DNA of 64,000 bases, taken from NCBI GenBank assembly GCA_943912265.1, contig CALTTS010000013.1, forward strand, positions 1 to 64,000, given 5' to 3'. Made by a program: the position numbers and the translations under genes. This DNA comes from an uncultured Xanthomonas sp. (GTDB lineage Bacteria > Pseudomonadota > Gammaproteobacteria > Xanthomonadales > Xanthomonadaceae). Below, one piece after another: positions 47,202-56,867 of the stretch (position 1 is its first letter; the number at the start of each line of letters is the position of its first letter). Below the pieces are notes generated by a model that worked only from the letters and a program-made list of their open reading frames with translations, searched no databases and had not been told where the DNA came from.

Positions 47202-47834
47202 TCAGTCGCCGGCCTTGCCGCGCAGCGCCGCGACGAAGGTGCGCATCCTGCCGGGATTCTTGATGCCCGGCGCCTGCTCGATGCCGCTGGACACGTCCAC
47301 GCCCCACGGCCGTGCCAGCGCGACGGCCGCGGCGACGTTGCCGGCATCCAGCCCGCCGGCCAGCAGGAACGGGCGGTCGAGCGTGGTCGGCAGCACGGCC
47401 CAGTCGAAGCGTCGGCCGCTGCCGCCCGGCTCGCCGGCGGCGTGGCCGTCGAACAGGAAGGCCTGCGCGCGCGGATGTTCGCCCAGCCGCGCCAGCGCGG
47501 CGGCCGGATCGCCGCCCATCGCCACCGCCTTCCAGTACGGCAGGCCGAACTGTGCGGCGAACGCATCGCTCTCGCCGCCGTGGAACTGCAGCACGTCCGG
47601 GCGCAGCGCCTCGGCGATGGCGTGCACCTCGTCGGCCGGGGTATCCATCACCAGCGCGACCACGCCGATGCCCGTCGGCACCGCCGCCCGCAGGCTGCGC
47701 GCCTGTTCCAAGGTGACCCGGCGCGGGCTGCGCGCGGCGAACACCAGCCCGACGTAGTCCACGCCGAGGCCGGCCGCCAGCACGATGTCCTCGGCGCGGG
47801 TGAAGCCGCAGAACTTGATCTTCGGCACGCTCAT
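47202..47834 (-). CDS. trpF: phosphoribosylanthranilate isomerase
   Basis: A 210-aa TIM barrel. Catalytic Cys in KIKFCGFTRAEDI and catalytic Asp in VVALVMDTPADE; VSSGIEQAPGIKNPGRM is the C-terminal phosphate site. Third step of tryptophan branch synthesis. ATG 47834 overlaps the truA stop by 4 bp, so it is expressed with truA. Confidence 0.96.
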   Translation of the reverse strand: MSVPKIKFCGFTRAEDIVLAAGLGVDYVGLVFAARSPRRVTLEQARSLRAAVPTGIGVVALVMDTPADEVHAIAEALRPDVLQFHGGESDAFAAQFGLPYWKAVAMGGDPAAALARLGEHPRAQAFLFDGHAAGEPGGSGRRFDWAVLPTTLDRPFLLAGGLDAGNVAAAVALARPWGVDVSSGIEQAPGIKNPGRMRTFVAALRGKAGD

Positions 47835-48610
47835 GCCGGCCACGTCACCCGTTCCGGCAGGCCCCAGCGCGCGTCGTACAGCGGACCGACGAACACCAGC
47901 CCGGTCGGTGGTGCGGTCGGCCCGGCCAGGGTGCGGTCGCGCGCGGCCAGCAGCTCGGCGATCCACGCCTCCGGCCGCTCGCCGCTGCCGACCATCAGCA
48001 GCGAACCGACGATATTGCGCACCATGTGGTGGACGAAGGCATTGGCCTGCACATCCACGGTCACCACGTCGCCGTCGCGGCGCACCGACACCGCCTGCAT
48101 CTCGCGGCGGCCGTGCGCGGCCTGGCATTCGGCGCTGCGGAAGGACTGGAAATCCCGTTCGCCGAGCAGCGCCTGCGCGGCCCGGTGCATCGCGTCGGCA
48201 TCGAGGCGGCGGCGCTCCCACGTCAGGGTCTGCCGGTACAGCGCCGGCCGCACCTGGCGGTTGAGGATGCGGTAGCGGTAGCGCCGCGCGCGGGCGCTGA
48301 AGCGGGCGTTGAAGTCGCCGGCCACCGGCACGCACCAGTGCACGCACACCGCCGGTGGCAGGTATGAGGTGGCGCCGAGCATCCAGCCGCGCGGCGCGCG
48401 CGGCGTGTCGCAGTCGAAATGCGCCACCTGGCATTCGGCATGCACACCGGCGTCGGTGCGGCCGGCGCAGGTCACCTGCACCGGCGTCGCGGCCACCGCG
48501 GACAGGGCCTGCTCCAGCACCGCCTGCACGCTGGGCTTGCCGGCCTCGCCCAGGTGCTGCCAGCCGTGGAATTCGCCGCCGTCGTACTCGACGCCGAGTG
48601 CGTAGCGCAT
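47831..48610 (-). CDS. truA: tRNA pseudouridine(38-40) synthase
   Basis: A 259-aa synthase. N-terminus MRYALGVEYDGGEFHGWQ, catalytic Asp in CAGRTDAGVHAECQV, and FVHHMVRNIVGSLL near the C-terminus. It modifies the anticodon stem of tRNAs. Start ATG 48610; the longer upstream frame reads fimV DNA. Confidence 0.97.
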   Translation of the reverse strand: MRYALGVEYDGGEFHGWQHLGEAGKPSVQAVLEQALSAVAATPVQVTCAGRTDAGVHAECQVAHFDCDTPRAPRGWMLGATSYLPPAVCVHWCVPVAGDFNARFSARARRYRYRILNRQVRPALYRQTLTWERRRLDADAMHRAAQALLGERDFQSFRSAECQAAHGRREMQAVSVRRDGDVVTVDVQANAFVHHMVRNIVGSLLMVGSGERPEAWIAELLAARDRTLAGPTAPPTGLVFVGPLYDARWGLPERVTWPA

Positions 48611-48617
48611 CGCCGGC

Positions 48618-51038
48618 TCAGCCGATCTCGCGCAGCAGCTGCTCGGCCTCGCCGCGCACCTGCGGGTCGCGGCTGGCCAGGGCTTCCTCCAGCATCTCGC
48701 GCGCGGTCTCGGTGTCGCCCATGTCGAGATAGGCGATGGCCAGGTCCAGCCGCTCGCGGTCGGCCAGCCCGTCGCCGCTGCCGGCAACCTCGTCAGCGAC
48801 CGAAGGCGTGGACGCGGATGCCGCCGGCGCCGGCTGTGCCGGTTCGGGTGCCGGTTCGGGTGCCGGTTCGGGTGCCGGTTCCGGGTTCGCCGGTTCCAGC
48901 GCCGGCGCGGCCGCCTGTCCGGGCGACGGCGCGGCCTCGGCGGACAGCGCCGGCTCGGCCGGAAGCTCGAACGCGGGCGCGACATCGAACGGCGCCGGTT
49001 CGGCCGCCACCGCTTCAGCGACGGCAGCCGAGTGCTCGTGCGGCTCGGCGATGGCTTCCGCTTCCGTCTCCGCGGCATCCGCAAGCCCGGGCGACACCTC
49101 GAAGGACGGCGCGGGCGGTGCCTGGGTGTCGGCAGCGAACGCAGCCGGGGTTTCGTCGACGACGACGGCAGCGGCCGACGCATCGGCCGGGATCACCGCG
49201 GGCTCTTCCTGTTCGGGCACGATGTCGGTCAGCGGTTCCGGCGGCTCGGCCTCGTCCGGCGCGGGCACCGTTTCGTCGGCCAGCCAATCGAAGCGATGTT
49301 CGCCATCGGCTTGCGGCGCGGCCTCGTCCGCATGCGCGGCCGCTTCCGCATCGTCCGCATGCACCTCCGGCAGATCGGTTTCCGGCACGGCGGCAAGCAC
49401 TTCGTCGTGCGGCGCGAAGACATCGGCCTCGTCCCCCGGCACCGCGCCTTCCGGCACGTCGGCCGCGTCGTCCGCCGGCACGTCGTGCAGCGGCTCATCG
49501 TCGGTCGCGCCGTGCAGGGCGGCCCCGCCGGTAGCCGCCGGCGCCAGGGCGTCGATGTCGAAGCGCGGCCGCGGTTCTTCTTCGCGGCGCCGGCGGCGCT
49601 GACGCAGCCACATGCCGATCAGGCCGAGCAGCACCAGCCCGAGCCCGCCCCACATCCACACCGGCGTGCCGGAGGCTTCCGGCGCGGCTGCGGGCGCCGG
49701 GGCCGGGGCTTTCGCCGGCACGGCCGTCGGCCGAACGACTGCCGGGGCCGCGGGCGCGGCCGCCGGCGCATCGGCCAGCTGTTTCTGCGCCGACGCCAGC
49801 GCGTCGTCCTTCAGCGAGATCAGCTTCTGCTGGTCCTGCTGCAGCTTTTCCAGCTCGGCCACGCGCGAGCGCAGCTCCTGGATCTCGGCATCGCGCGAGG
49901 CCACGTCTTCCTTCGCCTGCCGCAGTTGTTCGTTCATCAGCGTGTCGCCCTTGCCTCCGGCCGCGATGCCGGACTGGTTGCCTGCCTTCTGCCCGTCGCG
50001 CGCGGCGGCCGGCGCGATTTCCAGCCGGGCCGGCGTGGAAGACGCCTTCGCCGTTGCCGTCGCCGGCCGTGGCGGCGCGGCGGGTTTCTCCGTGCGGGCG
50101 GCGGTGGCCGGTTCGGCCGGCTGCATCACCGGCGCGCCGGCCTGGCGCCATTGCGCGATCTGCTCGCGCACCAGCGACGAAGCCTCGCTGGCGGTGCGGC
50201 TGACGCGCTCGTCGCGGCCGGGCACGCGCAGCACGGCGCCGGCGCGCAGGCGGTTGATGTTGCCGCCGATGAACGCCTCCGGGTTGGCCTGCAGCAACGC
50301 CATCATCGTCTGGTCGAGGGTGGCCTCGCCGTCGCCGAGGCGGCGCGCGATCTGCGACAGGGTCTGGCCCTGGCGCACCTTCCACGACGCTGCCGCCGCA
50401 ACTTCGGCCTGTGTCGCCGCGGTCGGTACCGATGCGGGCCGCGCCGCCCGTGCCGGCGATGCGTGCCGGGCCACGGGCGCGGCGGCCGCCGGCGCAGACG
50501 GGCGCTGCTCGGCCAAGGCCGGCGGCAGGCTTTCCCCGGCCACCTCCGGCTGGCGTTCGATGAGGTCCGAGGGTGCCGCATCCGGCGCCTGGATCTGCGG
50601 CTCGGCAAGCGCGGCGGCGGTGCGCGGCGCGTCGATCAGCGCCGAGTATTCGCGCACCAGCCGGCCCTTGCCCCAGTCCACCTCGACCAGGAAGCTCAGC
50701 GCCTGCGCGCTCACCGGCTCGCTGCTGGTGACGCGCACCACCATCCGGCCCTGCGCGTTCGGCACGATGTCGAACTGCAGGCCGCCGACGATGCCCCGCG
50801 GCGGCTCCAGCCCGACCCGCGCGAACACCTCCGGCGGCGCCAGCCGCGCGGAGGCGCCGTCCAGCTCGCCGGCGACGTTGGAGATGATCGGGATCTCGGC
50901 CAGCAAGGGCTGGCCGGGTCGGGATTTCACCTGTATCTGGCCAAGCCCAAGCGCCATCGCCGCCGTGCTCGAAAGCATCAGCAGCGAGCCCGCCACCCAT
51001 TGCGCCGGGCGCGTCGCGCCCCGTCCCCGTGTCTTCAT
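48618..51038 (-). CDS. fimV: FimV/HubP-like peptidoglycan-binding polar protein
   Basis: An 806-aa protein: signal/anchor (WVAGSLLMLSSTAAMALGL), periplasmic FimV N-domain (LGQIQVKSRPGQPLLAEIPI), LysM-like motif (WKVRQGQTLSQIARRLGDGE), coiled coil (VASRDAEIQELRSRVAELEK), TM helix (VWMWGGLGLVLLGLIGMWL), a long acidic Ala/Glu/Pro-rich cytoplasmic region, and a TPR-like C-terminus (LAIAYLDMGDTETAREMLEE). Such proteins place type IV pili and chemotaxis machinery at the pole. A 12-bp tandem repeat encodes repeated PAPE units. ATG 51038; a TTG 9 nt upstream is less likely. Confidence 0.93.
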   Translation of the reverse strand: MKTRGRGATRPAQWVAGSLLMLSSTAAMALGLGQIQVKSRPGQPLLAEIPIISNVAGELDGASARLAPPEVFARVGLEPPRGIVGGLQFDIVPNAQGRMVVRVTSSEPVSAQALSFLVEVDWGKGRLVREYSALIDAPRTAAALAEPQIQAPDAAPSDLIERQPEVAGESLPPALAEQRPSAPAAAAPVARHASPARAARPASVPTAATQAEVAAAASWKVRQGQTLSQIARRLGDGEATLDQTMMALLQANPEAFIGGNINRLRAGAVLRVPGRDERVSRTASEASSLVREQIAQWRQAGAPVMQPAEPATAARTEKPAAPPRPATATAKASSTPARLEIAPAAARDGQKAGNQSGIAAGGKGDTLMNEQLRQAKEDVASRDAEIQELRSRVAELEKLQQDQQKLISLKDDALASAQKQLADAPAAAPAAPAVVRPTAVPAKAPAPAPAAAPEASGTPVWMWGGLGLVLLGLIGMWLRQRRRRREEEPRPRFDIDALAPAATGGAALHGATDDEPLHDVPADDAADVPEGAVPGDEADVFAPHDEVLAAVPETDLPEVHADDAEAAAHADEAAPQADGEHRFDWLADETVPAPDEAEPPEPLTDIVPEQEEPAVIPADASAAAVVVDETPAAFAADTQAPPAPSFEVSPGLADAAETEAEAIAEPHEHSAAVAEAVAAEPAPFDVAPAFELPAEPALSAEAAPSPGQAAAPALEPANPEPAPEPAPEPAPEPAQPAPAASASTPSVADEVAGSGDGLADRERLDLAIAYLDMGDTETAREMLEEALASRDPQVRGEAEQLLREIG
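48841..48880. repeat. 12-bp tandem repeats in fimV
   Basis: GGTTCGGGTGCC occurs three times (48841, 48853, 48865) plus a partial copy, coding repeated Pro-Ala-Pro-Glu in the acidic linker. Such arrays slip easily and keep the frame. Confidence 0.75.
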
Positions 51039-51056
51039 GGCGGGCAATATACCGGC

Positions 51057-52082
51057 TCAGCCGCCGGCCGCGACCAGTTCGGCCAGCTGCACGGCGTTGA
51101 GCGCCGCGCCCTTGCGGATGTTGTCGGCCACCACCCACAGGTTCAGGCCGCGCGGATGCGAGAAATCCTCGCGGATGCGGCCGACGAACACCGGGTCCTT
51201 GCCCGAGGCGTGGGTCACCGGGGTCGGGTAGCCGCCGGCCTTGGGCTCGTCCACCACCACCACGCCGGGCGCGGCGGCCAGCAGCTCGCGCGCCTGCTGC
51301 GGGGTGATCTTCTTCTTCGTCTCGACGTTGACCGCCTCGGAATGGCCGTAGAACACCGGCACCCGCACCGCGGTGGGGTTCACCAGGATGCTCTTGTCCT
51401 CGAGGATCTTCTGCGTCTCCCAGACCAGCTTCATCTCTTCCTTGGTGTAGCCGTTGGGCTGGAACTCGTCGATGTGCGGGATCAGGTTGAAGGCGATCTG
51501 CACCGGGAACTTCTTCGGCGCGATGTCCTGGAAGCTCAGCAGCTCGGCGGTCTGCCTGCCCAGCTCCTCCATCGCCGAGCGGCCGCCGCCGGACACCGAC
51601 TGGTAGGTGGCCACGTTGATGCGCTCGATGCCGTATTCGCGGTGGATCGGCGCCAGCACCGGCATCAGCTGCATGGTGCTGCAATTGGGATTGGCGATGA
51701 TGCCGCGCGGGCGGTTCTTCGCCGCGTGCGGGTTGACCTCGCTGACCACCAGCGGCACGTCGTCGTCGTAACGGAAGGTGGAGGAGTTGTCGATCACCAC
51801 CGCGCCGGCGGCGGCGAACTTCGGCGCGTATTCCTTGCTGACCGAACCGCCGGCCGAGAACAGGGCGATGTCCACGCCGGCCGGGTCGAACGTGGCCAGG
51901 TCCCGGACGATGAGGCTGTCGTCGCCGAACTCGACCTCGCTGCCGGCCGAACGCTCGGAGGCCAGCGCGTACAGCTTGTCGATCGGGAACCTGCGCTCGG
52001 CCAGGATCGACAGCATGGTCTCGCCGACCGCGCCGGTGGCGCCGACGACGGCAACGTTGAAACGACGGTTCTGCTCGCTCAT
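51057..52082 (-). CDS. asd: aspartate-semialdehyde dehydrogenase
   Basis: A 341-aa enzyme in the Lys/Thr/Met/DAP pathway: NADP loop VVGATGAVGETMLSIL, catalytic Cys in ANPNCSTMQLMPVL, and the His in VPVFYGHSEAVNVE. ATG 52082 (MSEQNRRFNVAVVGATG). It lies 18 bp upstream of fimV. Confidence 0.97.
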   Translation of the reverse strand: MSEQNRRFNVAVVGATGAVGETMLSILAERRFPIDKLYALASERSAGSEVEFGDDSLIVRDLATFDPAGVDIALFSAGGSVSKEYAPKFAAAGAVVIDNSSTFRYDDDVPLVVSEVNPHAAKNRPRGIIANPNCSTMQLMPVLAPIHREYGIERINVATYQSVSGGGRSAMEELGRQTAELLSFQDIAPKKFPVQIAFNLIPHIDEFQPNGYTKEEMKLVWETQKILEDKSILVNPTAVRVPVFYGHSEAVNVETKKKITPQQARELLAAAPGVVVVDEPKAGGYPTPVTHASGKDPVFVGRIREDFSHPRGLNLWVVADNIRKGAALNAVQLAELVAAGG

Positions 52083-52177
52083 GGGTTTGTCTCGATGGGG
52101 GAATGACGGGAAGGGGCTGGAACGATGCGACGGTCTTCGGGGAACCTCCCCGGCCCGTTCGGGGGCGCGGAGGCTCC

Positions 52178-53227
52178 CTATCGTTTGCCGCCCGTCCCCG
52201 CGAGGCCCGCGCGGCCGCCGCCGGCGGCGACCAGTGCCTCGCCGTTGACGGCGCAGGGCGGCCGCCCCGCCTCCGGCCCCAGGCCCAGCGCGGCCAGCGC
52301 GTTGCGCGCGGCCAGCCGCACCATCTCCCGGCGCGTGGCCGCGGTGGCGCTGCCCACGTGCGGGCTCAGCACGATGTTGCGCAGCGCCAGCAACTCCGGC
52401 CGCACCACCGGCTCGCCTTCGTAGACGTCGAGCGCGGCTGCGGCCAGGCGGCCCTGGGCCAGCGCGTCGGCCAGCGCGACTTCGTCGACGATGCCGCCGC
52501 GGGCGATGTTCACCAGCGTCGCGGTGGGCTTCATCTTCGCCAGCGCGGCCGCGTCGATGATGTGGCGGTTGGCCGGGGTGAACGGCAGCACCAGCACGAG
52601 GTGGTCGGCCTGCGCCAGCAGCTCGTCGAAGCCGACGTAGCGCGCGCCGACCTCGGCCTCGGTGGCCTCCGGCAGGCGCGAGCGGTTGTGGTAGATCACC
52701 TTCATGCCGAAGCCGCGGTGGCCGCGGCGAGCCACGCCCTGGCCGATGCGGCCCATGCCGAGGATGCCCAGCGTGCTGCCGTGCACGTCCTGGCCAAGCA
52801 GGCCGGTGAAGCCCCACTGGCTGGACTGGCCTTCGCGGATCATCCGCTCGCCCTCGGTGACGCGGCGCGCAGCCGCCATCAGCAGGGCGAAGCCGAGGTC
52901 GGCCGTGGTTTCGGTCAGCACGTCCGGCGTGTTGGTGGCGACGATGCCGGCCGCCGTGCAGGCGGCAATGTCGAGATTGTTGTAGCCCACGCCGACGTTG
53001 GCGATCGCCTTGAGCCGGGTGTTGCCGGCCAGCTCGGCCGCCCCGATGCGGTCCTTCAGCCCGACGATGGCGGCATCGGCATCGGCCAGATGCGCGGCCA
53101 GTTCGGCGGAGGTGTAATCGGCGGCGGGCGCGGACTGCACGATCTCGACATGCGGCGCCAGCACCTCGGCGATGACGTCGTCGAACAGGGGTCGGCTGAC
53201 CCAGATGCGGGGGCGTTGAGCGGTCAT
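52178..53227 (-). CDS. D-2-hydroxyacid dehydrogenase (glyoxylate/2-ketogluconate reductase type)
   Basis: A 349-aa NAD(P)-dependent reductase. Substrate Arg/His region IANVGVGYNNLDIAA; dinucleotide loop GILGMGRIGQGVARRG; catalytic Arg in NIARGGIVDE and His in LSPHVGSATAATRREM. The Ala/Gly-rich end (from GLGPEAGRPP) is weakly conserved. The nearest type is GhrB/TkrA. ATG 53227 overlaps the aroC stop (ATGA). Confidence 0.9.
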   Translation of the reverse strand: MTAQRPRIWVSRPLFDDVIAEVLAPHVEIVQSAPAADYTSAELAAHLADADAAIVGLKDRIGAAELAGNTRLKAIANVGVGYNNLDIAACTAAGIVATNTPDVLTETTADLGFALLMAAARRVTEGERMIREGQSSQWGFTGLLGQDVHGSTLGILGMGRIGQGVARRGHRGFGMKVIYHNRSRLPEATEAEVGARYVGFDELLAQADHLVLVLPFTPANRHIIDAAALAKMKPTATLVNIARGGIVDEVALADALAQGRLAAAALDVYEGEPVVRPELLALRNIVLSPHVGSATAATRREMVRLAARNALAALGLGPEAGRPPCAVNGEALVAAGGGRAGLAGTGGKR

Positions 53228-54351
53228 GCGTCGTTTCCGGAAAAGTGCGGGGGAATGCGCGGGGACATCGTGCCGACGTCGCCGCACTGGGCGCGGTGGC
53301 GCAGCGCCTGGTCCATCAGCACCAGCGCCACCATCGCCTCGGCGATGGGCGTGGCGCGGATGCCCACGCAGGGGTCGTGGCGGCCGGTGGTCACCACCTC
53401 GATCGGCTTGCCGTCCACGTCCACCGACGCGCCCGGCAGGCGCAGGCTGGAGGTGGGCTTGAGCGCGATCGAGGCGCGCACCGGCTGGCCGGTGGCGATG
53501 CCGCCGAGGATGCCGCCGGCATGGTTGGAGGCGAAGCCCTGCGGCGCGATCAGGTCGCGGTGCTCGGTGCCGCGCTGGGCGACGGACGCGAAACCGTCGC
53601 CGATCTCCACCCCGCGCACGGCGTTGATGCTCATCAGCGCGGCGGCCAGTTCGCCGTCGAGCTTGCCGTAGATCGGCTCGCCCCAGCCCGGCGGCACACC
53701 CTCGGCCACCACGTCCACGCGCGCGCCGACCGAGTCGCCGGACTTGCGCAGCGCGTCCATGTAGGCCTCCAGCTCGGGCACCTGCGCCGCATGCGGCCAG
53801 AAGAACGGGTTGGTTTCCACCACGTCCCAGTCGGGCATCGCGCCGGCCGGCAGGGCCGGGCGGATGTCGCCGATCTGCGACAGATAACCACGCACCGTCA
53901 CCCCGAAGCGCTGCGCGAGCCACTTCTTGGCGATGACGCCGGCGGCCACGCGCATCGTGGTCTCGCGCGCGGAACTGCGGCCGCCGCCGCGCGGGTCGCG
54001 AATGCCGTACTTCTGCCAGTAGCTGTAGTCGGCATGGCCCGGGCGGAACTGGCGGGCGATGTCGGCATAGTCCTTGCTGCGCTGGTCGGTGTTGCGGATC
54101 AGCAGCGCGATCGGGGTACCGGTGGTGCGGCCCTCGTACACGCCGGACAGGATCTCCACCGCGTCGGCCTCGCGCCGCTGCGAGGTGTGGCGGCTGCGCC
54201 CGGTGGCGCGCCGCTGCAGGTCGCGGGCGAACTCCTCCGGCGCGATCTCCAGCCCCGGCGGGCAGCCGTCGACCACGCAACCGATCGCCGGCCCGTGACT
54301 CTCGCCGAAGGTGGTGACGGTCAGCAGCTTGCCGAAGGAATTGGAACTCAT
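53224..54351 (-). CDS. aroC: chorismate synthase
   Basis: A 375-aa FMN-dependent last enzyme of the shikimate pathway. MSSNSFGKLLTVTTFGESHG, GCVVDGCPPGL, RPGHADYSYWQKYGIRDPRG and GGGRSSARET are diagnostic. The 4-bp overlap with prmB gives coupled translation. Confidence 0.98.
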   Translation of the reverse strand: MSSNSFGKLLTVTTFGESHGPAIGCVVDGCPPGLEIAPEEFARDLQRRATGRSRHTSQRREADAVEILSGVYEGRTTGTPIALLIRNTDQRSKDYADIARQFRPGHADYSYWQKYGIRDPRGGGRSSARETTMRVAAGVIAKKWLAQRFGVTVRGYLSQIGDIRPALPAGAMPDWDVVETNPFFWPHAAQVPELEAYMDALRKSGDSVGARVDVVAEGVPPGWGEPIYGKLDGELAAALMSINAVRGVEIGDGFASVAQRGTEHRDLIAPQGFASNHAGGILGGIATGQPVRASIALKPTSSLRLPGASVDVDGKPIEVVTTGRHDPCVGIRATPIAEAMVALVLMDQALRHRAQCGDVGTMSPRIPPHFSGNDA

Positions 54352-55274
54352 CGCTGTGCCGCCAACTCCGCAATCCGCGCATGATGGGCGCGCAGCTCGG
54401 CGGCCTCGACCGCGAAGATGCCCATCTGCCCGACCTTGAACTCGATCCAGGCGAAGTCCACTTCCGGCAGCAGGCGCACCAGGTGCCGCTCGGATTCGCC
54501 GACCTCGCAGATCAGCAGGCCGTCCTCGCTCAGGTGCGCCGGCGCGTCGCGCAGGATCTTCAGCACCAGGTCCAGCCCGTCGGGGCCGGCGCGCAGGCCC
54601 AGTTCCGGCTCGTGCGCGTATTCCTGCGGCAGCGCGTCGGTCTCCGCATCGGTGACGTACGGCGGGTTGGTGACGATCAATTCATACACGCGTCCGTCCA
54701 GCCCGTCGAACAGGTCCGAGCGGATCAGCTCGACGTTGTCGGTCAGCAGCCGCGCCTTGTTCTCGGCGGCCAGCGCCAGCGCGTCCTCGCTGATGTCCAC
54801 CGCGTCCACCTCCCAGTTGGGGTTGTAGTGGGCGGTGGCGATGGCGATGCAGCCCGAGCCGGTGCACAGGTCCAGCGCGCGCTGCACCGGGCGCCCGGCC
54901 AGCCACGGCTCGAAACCGCCTTCGATCAGCTCGGCGATCGGCGAGCGCGGCACCAGCGCGCGCGCATCGCTCTTGAAGCTGAGCCCGGCGAACCAAGCCT
55001 CGCCGGTGAGGTAGGCCGCCGGCACGCGCTCGTGGATGCGGCGTTCGAACAGGCCCAGCACCTGGTGGCGCTCGGCCGGCAGCAGGCGCGCGGCGCCGTA
55101 GGCCGGGCCGAGGTCCGGCGGCAGGTGCAGGGCGTGCAGCACCAGCTGGGTGGCCTCGTCCAGCGCGTTGTCGTAGCTGTGGCCGAACGTCAGCCCGGCC
55201 GCGTTGAAGCGGCTGGCGCCGTAGCGGATCAGGTCGATGATGGTGTGCAGTTCGGCGGCCGCGTCGGCAGTCAT
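54348..55274 (-). CDS. prmB: ribosomal protein L3 glutamine methyltransferase
   Basis: A 308-aa class-I methyltransferase: ALDLCTGSGCIAIATA binds SAM, and VTNPPYVTDAETDALP is the catalytic NPPY. The N-terminal helical segment and the length distinguish PrmB from PrmC. Neighbouring aroC is the usual partner in gammaproteobacteria. Confidence 0.95.
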   Translation of the reverse strand: MTADAAAELHTIIDLIRYGASRFNAAGLTFGHSYDNALDEATQLVLHALHLPPDLGPAYGAARLLPAERHQVLGLFERRIHERVPAAYLTGEAWFAGLSFKSDARALVPRSPIAELIEGGFEPWLAGRPVQRALDLCTGSGCIAIATAHYNPNWEVDAVDISEDALALAAENKARLLTDNVELIRSDLFDGLDGRVYELIVTNPPYVTDAETDALPQEYAHEPELGLRAGPDGLDLVLKILRDAPAHLSEDGLLICEVGESERHLVRLLPEVDFAWIEFKVGQMGIFAVEAAELRAHHARIAELAAQR

Positions 55275-55302
55275 GGAGCAGGCATTCCTTGAACGGTCCG
55301 CG

Positions 55303-55308
55303 ATTATA
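55303..55308 (-). promoter_or_regulatory. -10 box upstream of prmB
   Basis: TATAAT on the minus strand, 29 bp before the prmB ATG, with no strong -35. The sequence CTATAATC recurs at the rimP and ffh promoters in this window. Confidence 0.5.
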
Positions 55309-55365
55309 GGGGCGTGCCGGTATCATGCGCCGTCCGTTGCAAGCGCAACCTCGCCGGAACCGTGC

Positions 55366-56013
55366 ATGTTCACACGCCCCGTCGTCATCGCCCTCGTCGC
55401 CGCCCTGCTCGCCGGGCTCGGGCTGATGGCCGGCAAACGGGTCTTCGACCGCGCCTCCGCATCGCCGTGGCCGGCCACGCGGGCGGTGGAGCTGCATGCG
55501 CCGCGCGAAGTCTCCGCCTTCAACCTCGCCCAGTCCGACGGCACCCGGCTGGTGCCGGGCGAACTGCGCGGCCACTGGACGCTGGTGTACCTCGGTTTCA
55601 CCGCCTGCCCGGACGTGTGCCCGACCGCGCTGGCCGAACTGGCGCAGGCGCAGAAGCGCTGGCAGGCCCTGCCCGAGGCCACCCGCCCGCGGCTGCTGTT
55701 CGTGTCGGTCGACCCCGAGCGCGACAGCCCGGCCAGGGCCGGCGAATATGCCCGCGCCTTCCACCGCGACTCGCTGGCCGCCAGCGGCGACCTGCCGGCA
55801 CTGGAAAACTTCGCCGGCGCGCTGCACCTGGTGTTCGGCAAGGTCCCCGGCAAGCATTTCGACGAAAACCCGAACGACTACGCCGTCGACCACTCCGCAT
55901 CCATCGCCGTGCTCGACCCCGAAGGCCGGCTGGCCGGACTGATCCGCCCGCCGTTCGACCCGGCCGCCATCGCCGACGACATGACCCTGCTGACCAAGGC
56001 ACCCGTACCGTGA
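55366..56013 (+). CDS. SCO1/SenC-family copper chaperone
   Basis: A 215-aa thioredoxin-fold protein with an N-terminal anchor (VVIALVAALLAGLGLMAG). Copper ligands are in GFTACPDVCPTALAELA and the distal His in YAVDHSASIAVLDP. It delivers copper to the CuA centre of cytochrome oxidase. ATG 55366; a longer frame back to 55237 is open but lies across the divergent promoter. It overlaps psd by 4 bp. Confidence 0.93.
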   Translation: MFTRPVVIALVAALLAGLGLMAGKRVFDRASASPWPATRAVELHAPREVSAFNLAQSDGTRLVPGELRGHWTLVYLGFTACPDVCPTALAELAQAQKRWQALPEATRPRLLFVSVDPERDSPARAGEYARAFHRDSLAASGDLPALENFAGALHLVFGKVPGKHFDENPNDYAVDHSASIAVLDPEGRLAGLIRPPFDPAAIADDMTLLTKAPVP

Positions 56014-56867
56014 GCCTGACCACCGCCCTGACCCACATGCTGCCGCACCGCCTGCTGTCCACGCTGGCGCGCAAACTGGCCTATTCCACCCGTCCGGCCA
56101 TCAAGCAGCGCCTGATCGACACCGTGGTCGCCCGCTTCGGCGTGAACCTGGCCGAAGCGGCCGAACCCGATCCGCGCGCCTACCCGAGCTTCAATGCCTT
56201 CTTCACCCGCGCGCTCAGGCCCGGCGCGCGCGTGCCCGACGCCGACCCGCGCGCGCTGCTGATGCCGGCCGACGGGCGCATCAGCCAGCTCGGCCGCATC
56301 GAAGGCGGCCGCATCTTCCAGGCCAAGGGGCAGTCGTTCACCGCCGCCGAACTGCTGTCCAGCCCGGCCGACGCGCTGCCGTTCGCCGACGGCCTGTTCG
56401 CCACGGTCTACCTGTCCCCGCGCGACTATCACCGCGTGCACATGCCGTGGACCGGCACCCTGCGCGAAACCGTGCACGTGCCGGGGCGGCTGTTCAGCGT
56501 CGGCCCGGCCGCGGTGCGCGACGTGCCGCGCCTGTTTGCCCGCAACGAACGGCTGGTGTGCCACTTCGATACCGACTTCGGCCCGATGGTGCAGGTGATG
56601 GTCGGCGCGATGCTGGTATCCGGCGTGGAAACCGTATGGAGCGGCGTGGAAATCCCCGCCTATGCCGACCGCCCGATCCGCCGGGACTGGCGCGGCAAGC
56701 ACATCCGGCTGGAACGGTTTGCGGAGATGGCGAGGTTCAACTACGGCTCCACCGTCATCGTGCTGCTGCCGCCGGGCGTGGCTGAATTCGCGCCGACGCT
56801 GCATGCCGAATCGCCGGTCAAGCTCGGCCAGCGGCTGGCCACCCTCTTGCAAGACGCCAGCTCATGA
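56010..56867 (+). CDS. psd: phosphatidylserine decarboxylase proenzyme
   Basis: A 285-aa enzyme making PE from PS. MPADGRISQLGRIEGGRIFQ, DGLFATVYLSPRDYHRVHMP and HVPGRLFSVGP are typical. The self-cleavage site is the GST in RFNYGSTVIVLLP, which generates the pyruvoyl group (most relatives read LGST; here YGST). The start is GTG 56010, overlapping the sco1 stop. Confidence 0.95.
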   Translation: MSLTTALTHMLPHRLLSTLARKLAYSTRPAIKQRLIDTVVARFGVNLAEAAEPDPRAYPSFNAFFTRALRPGARVPDADPRALLMPADGRISQLGRIEGGRIFQAKGQSFTAAELLSSPADALPFADGLFATVYLSPRDYHRVHMPWTGTLRETVHVPGRLFSVGPAAVRDVPRLFARNERLVCHFDTDFGPMVQVMVGAMLVSGVETVWSGVEIPAYADRPIRRDWRGKHIRLERFAEMARFNYGSTVIVLLPPGVAEFAPTLHAESPVKLGQRLATLLQDASS

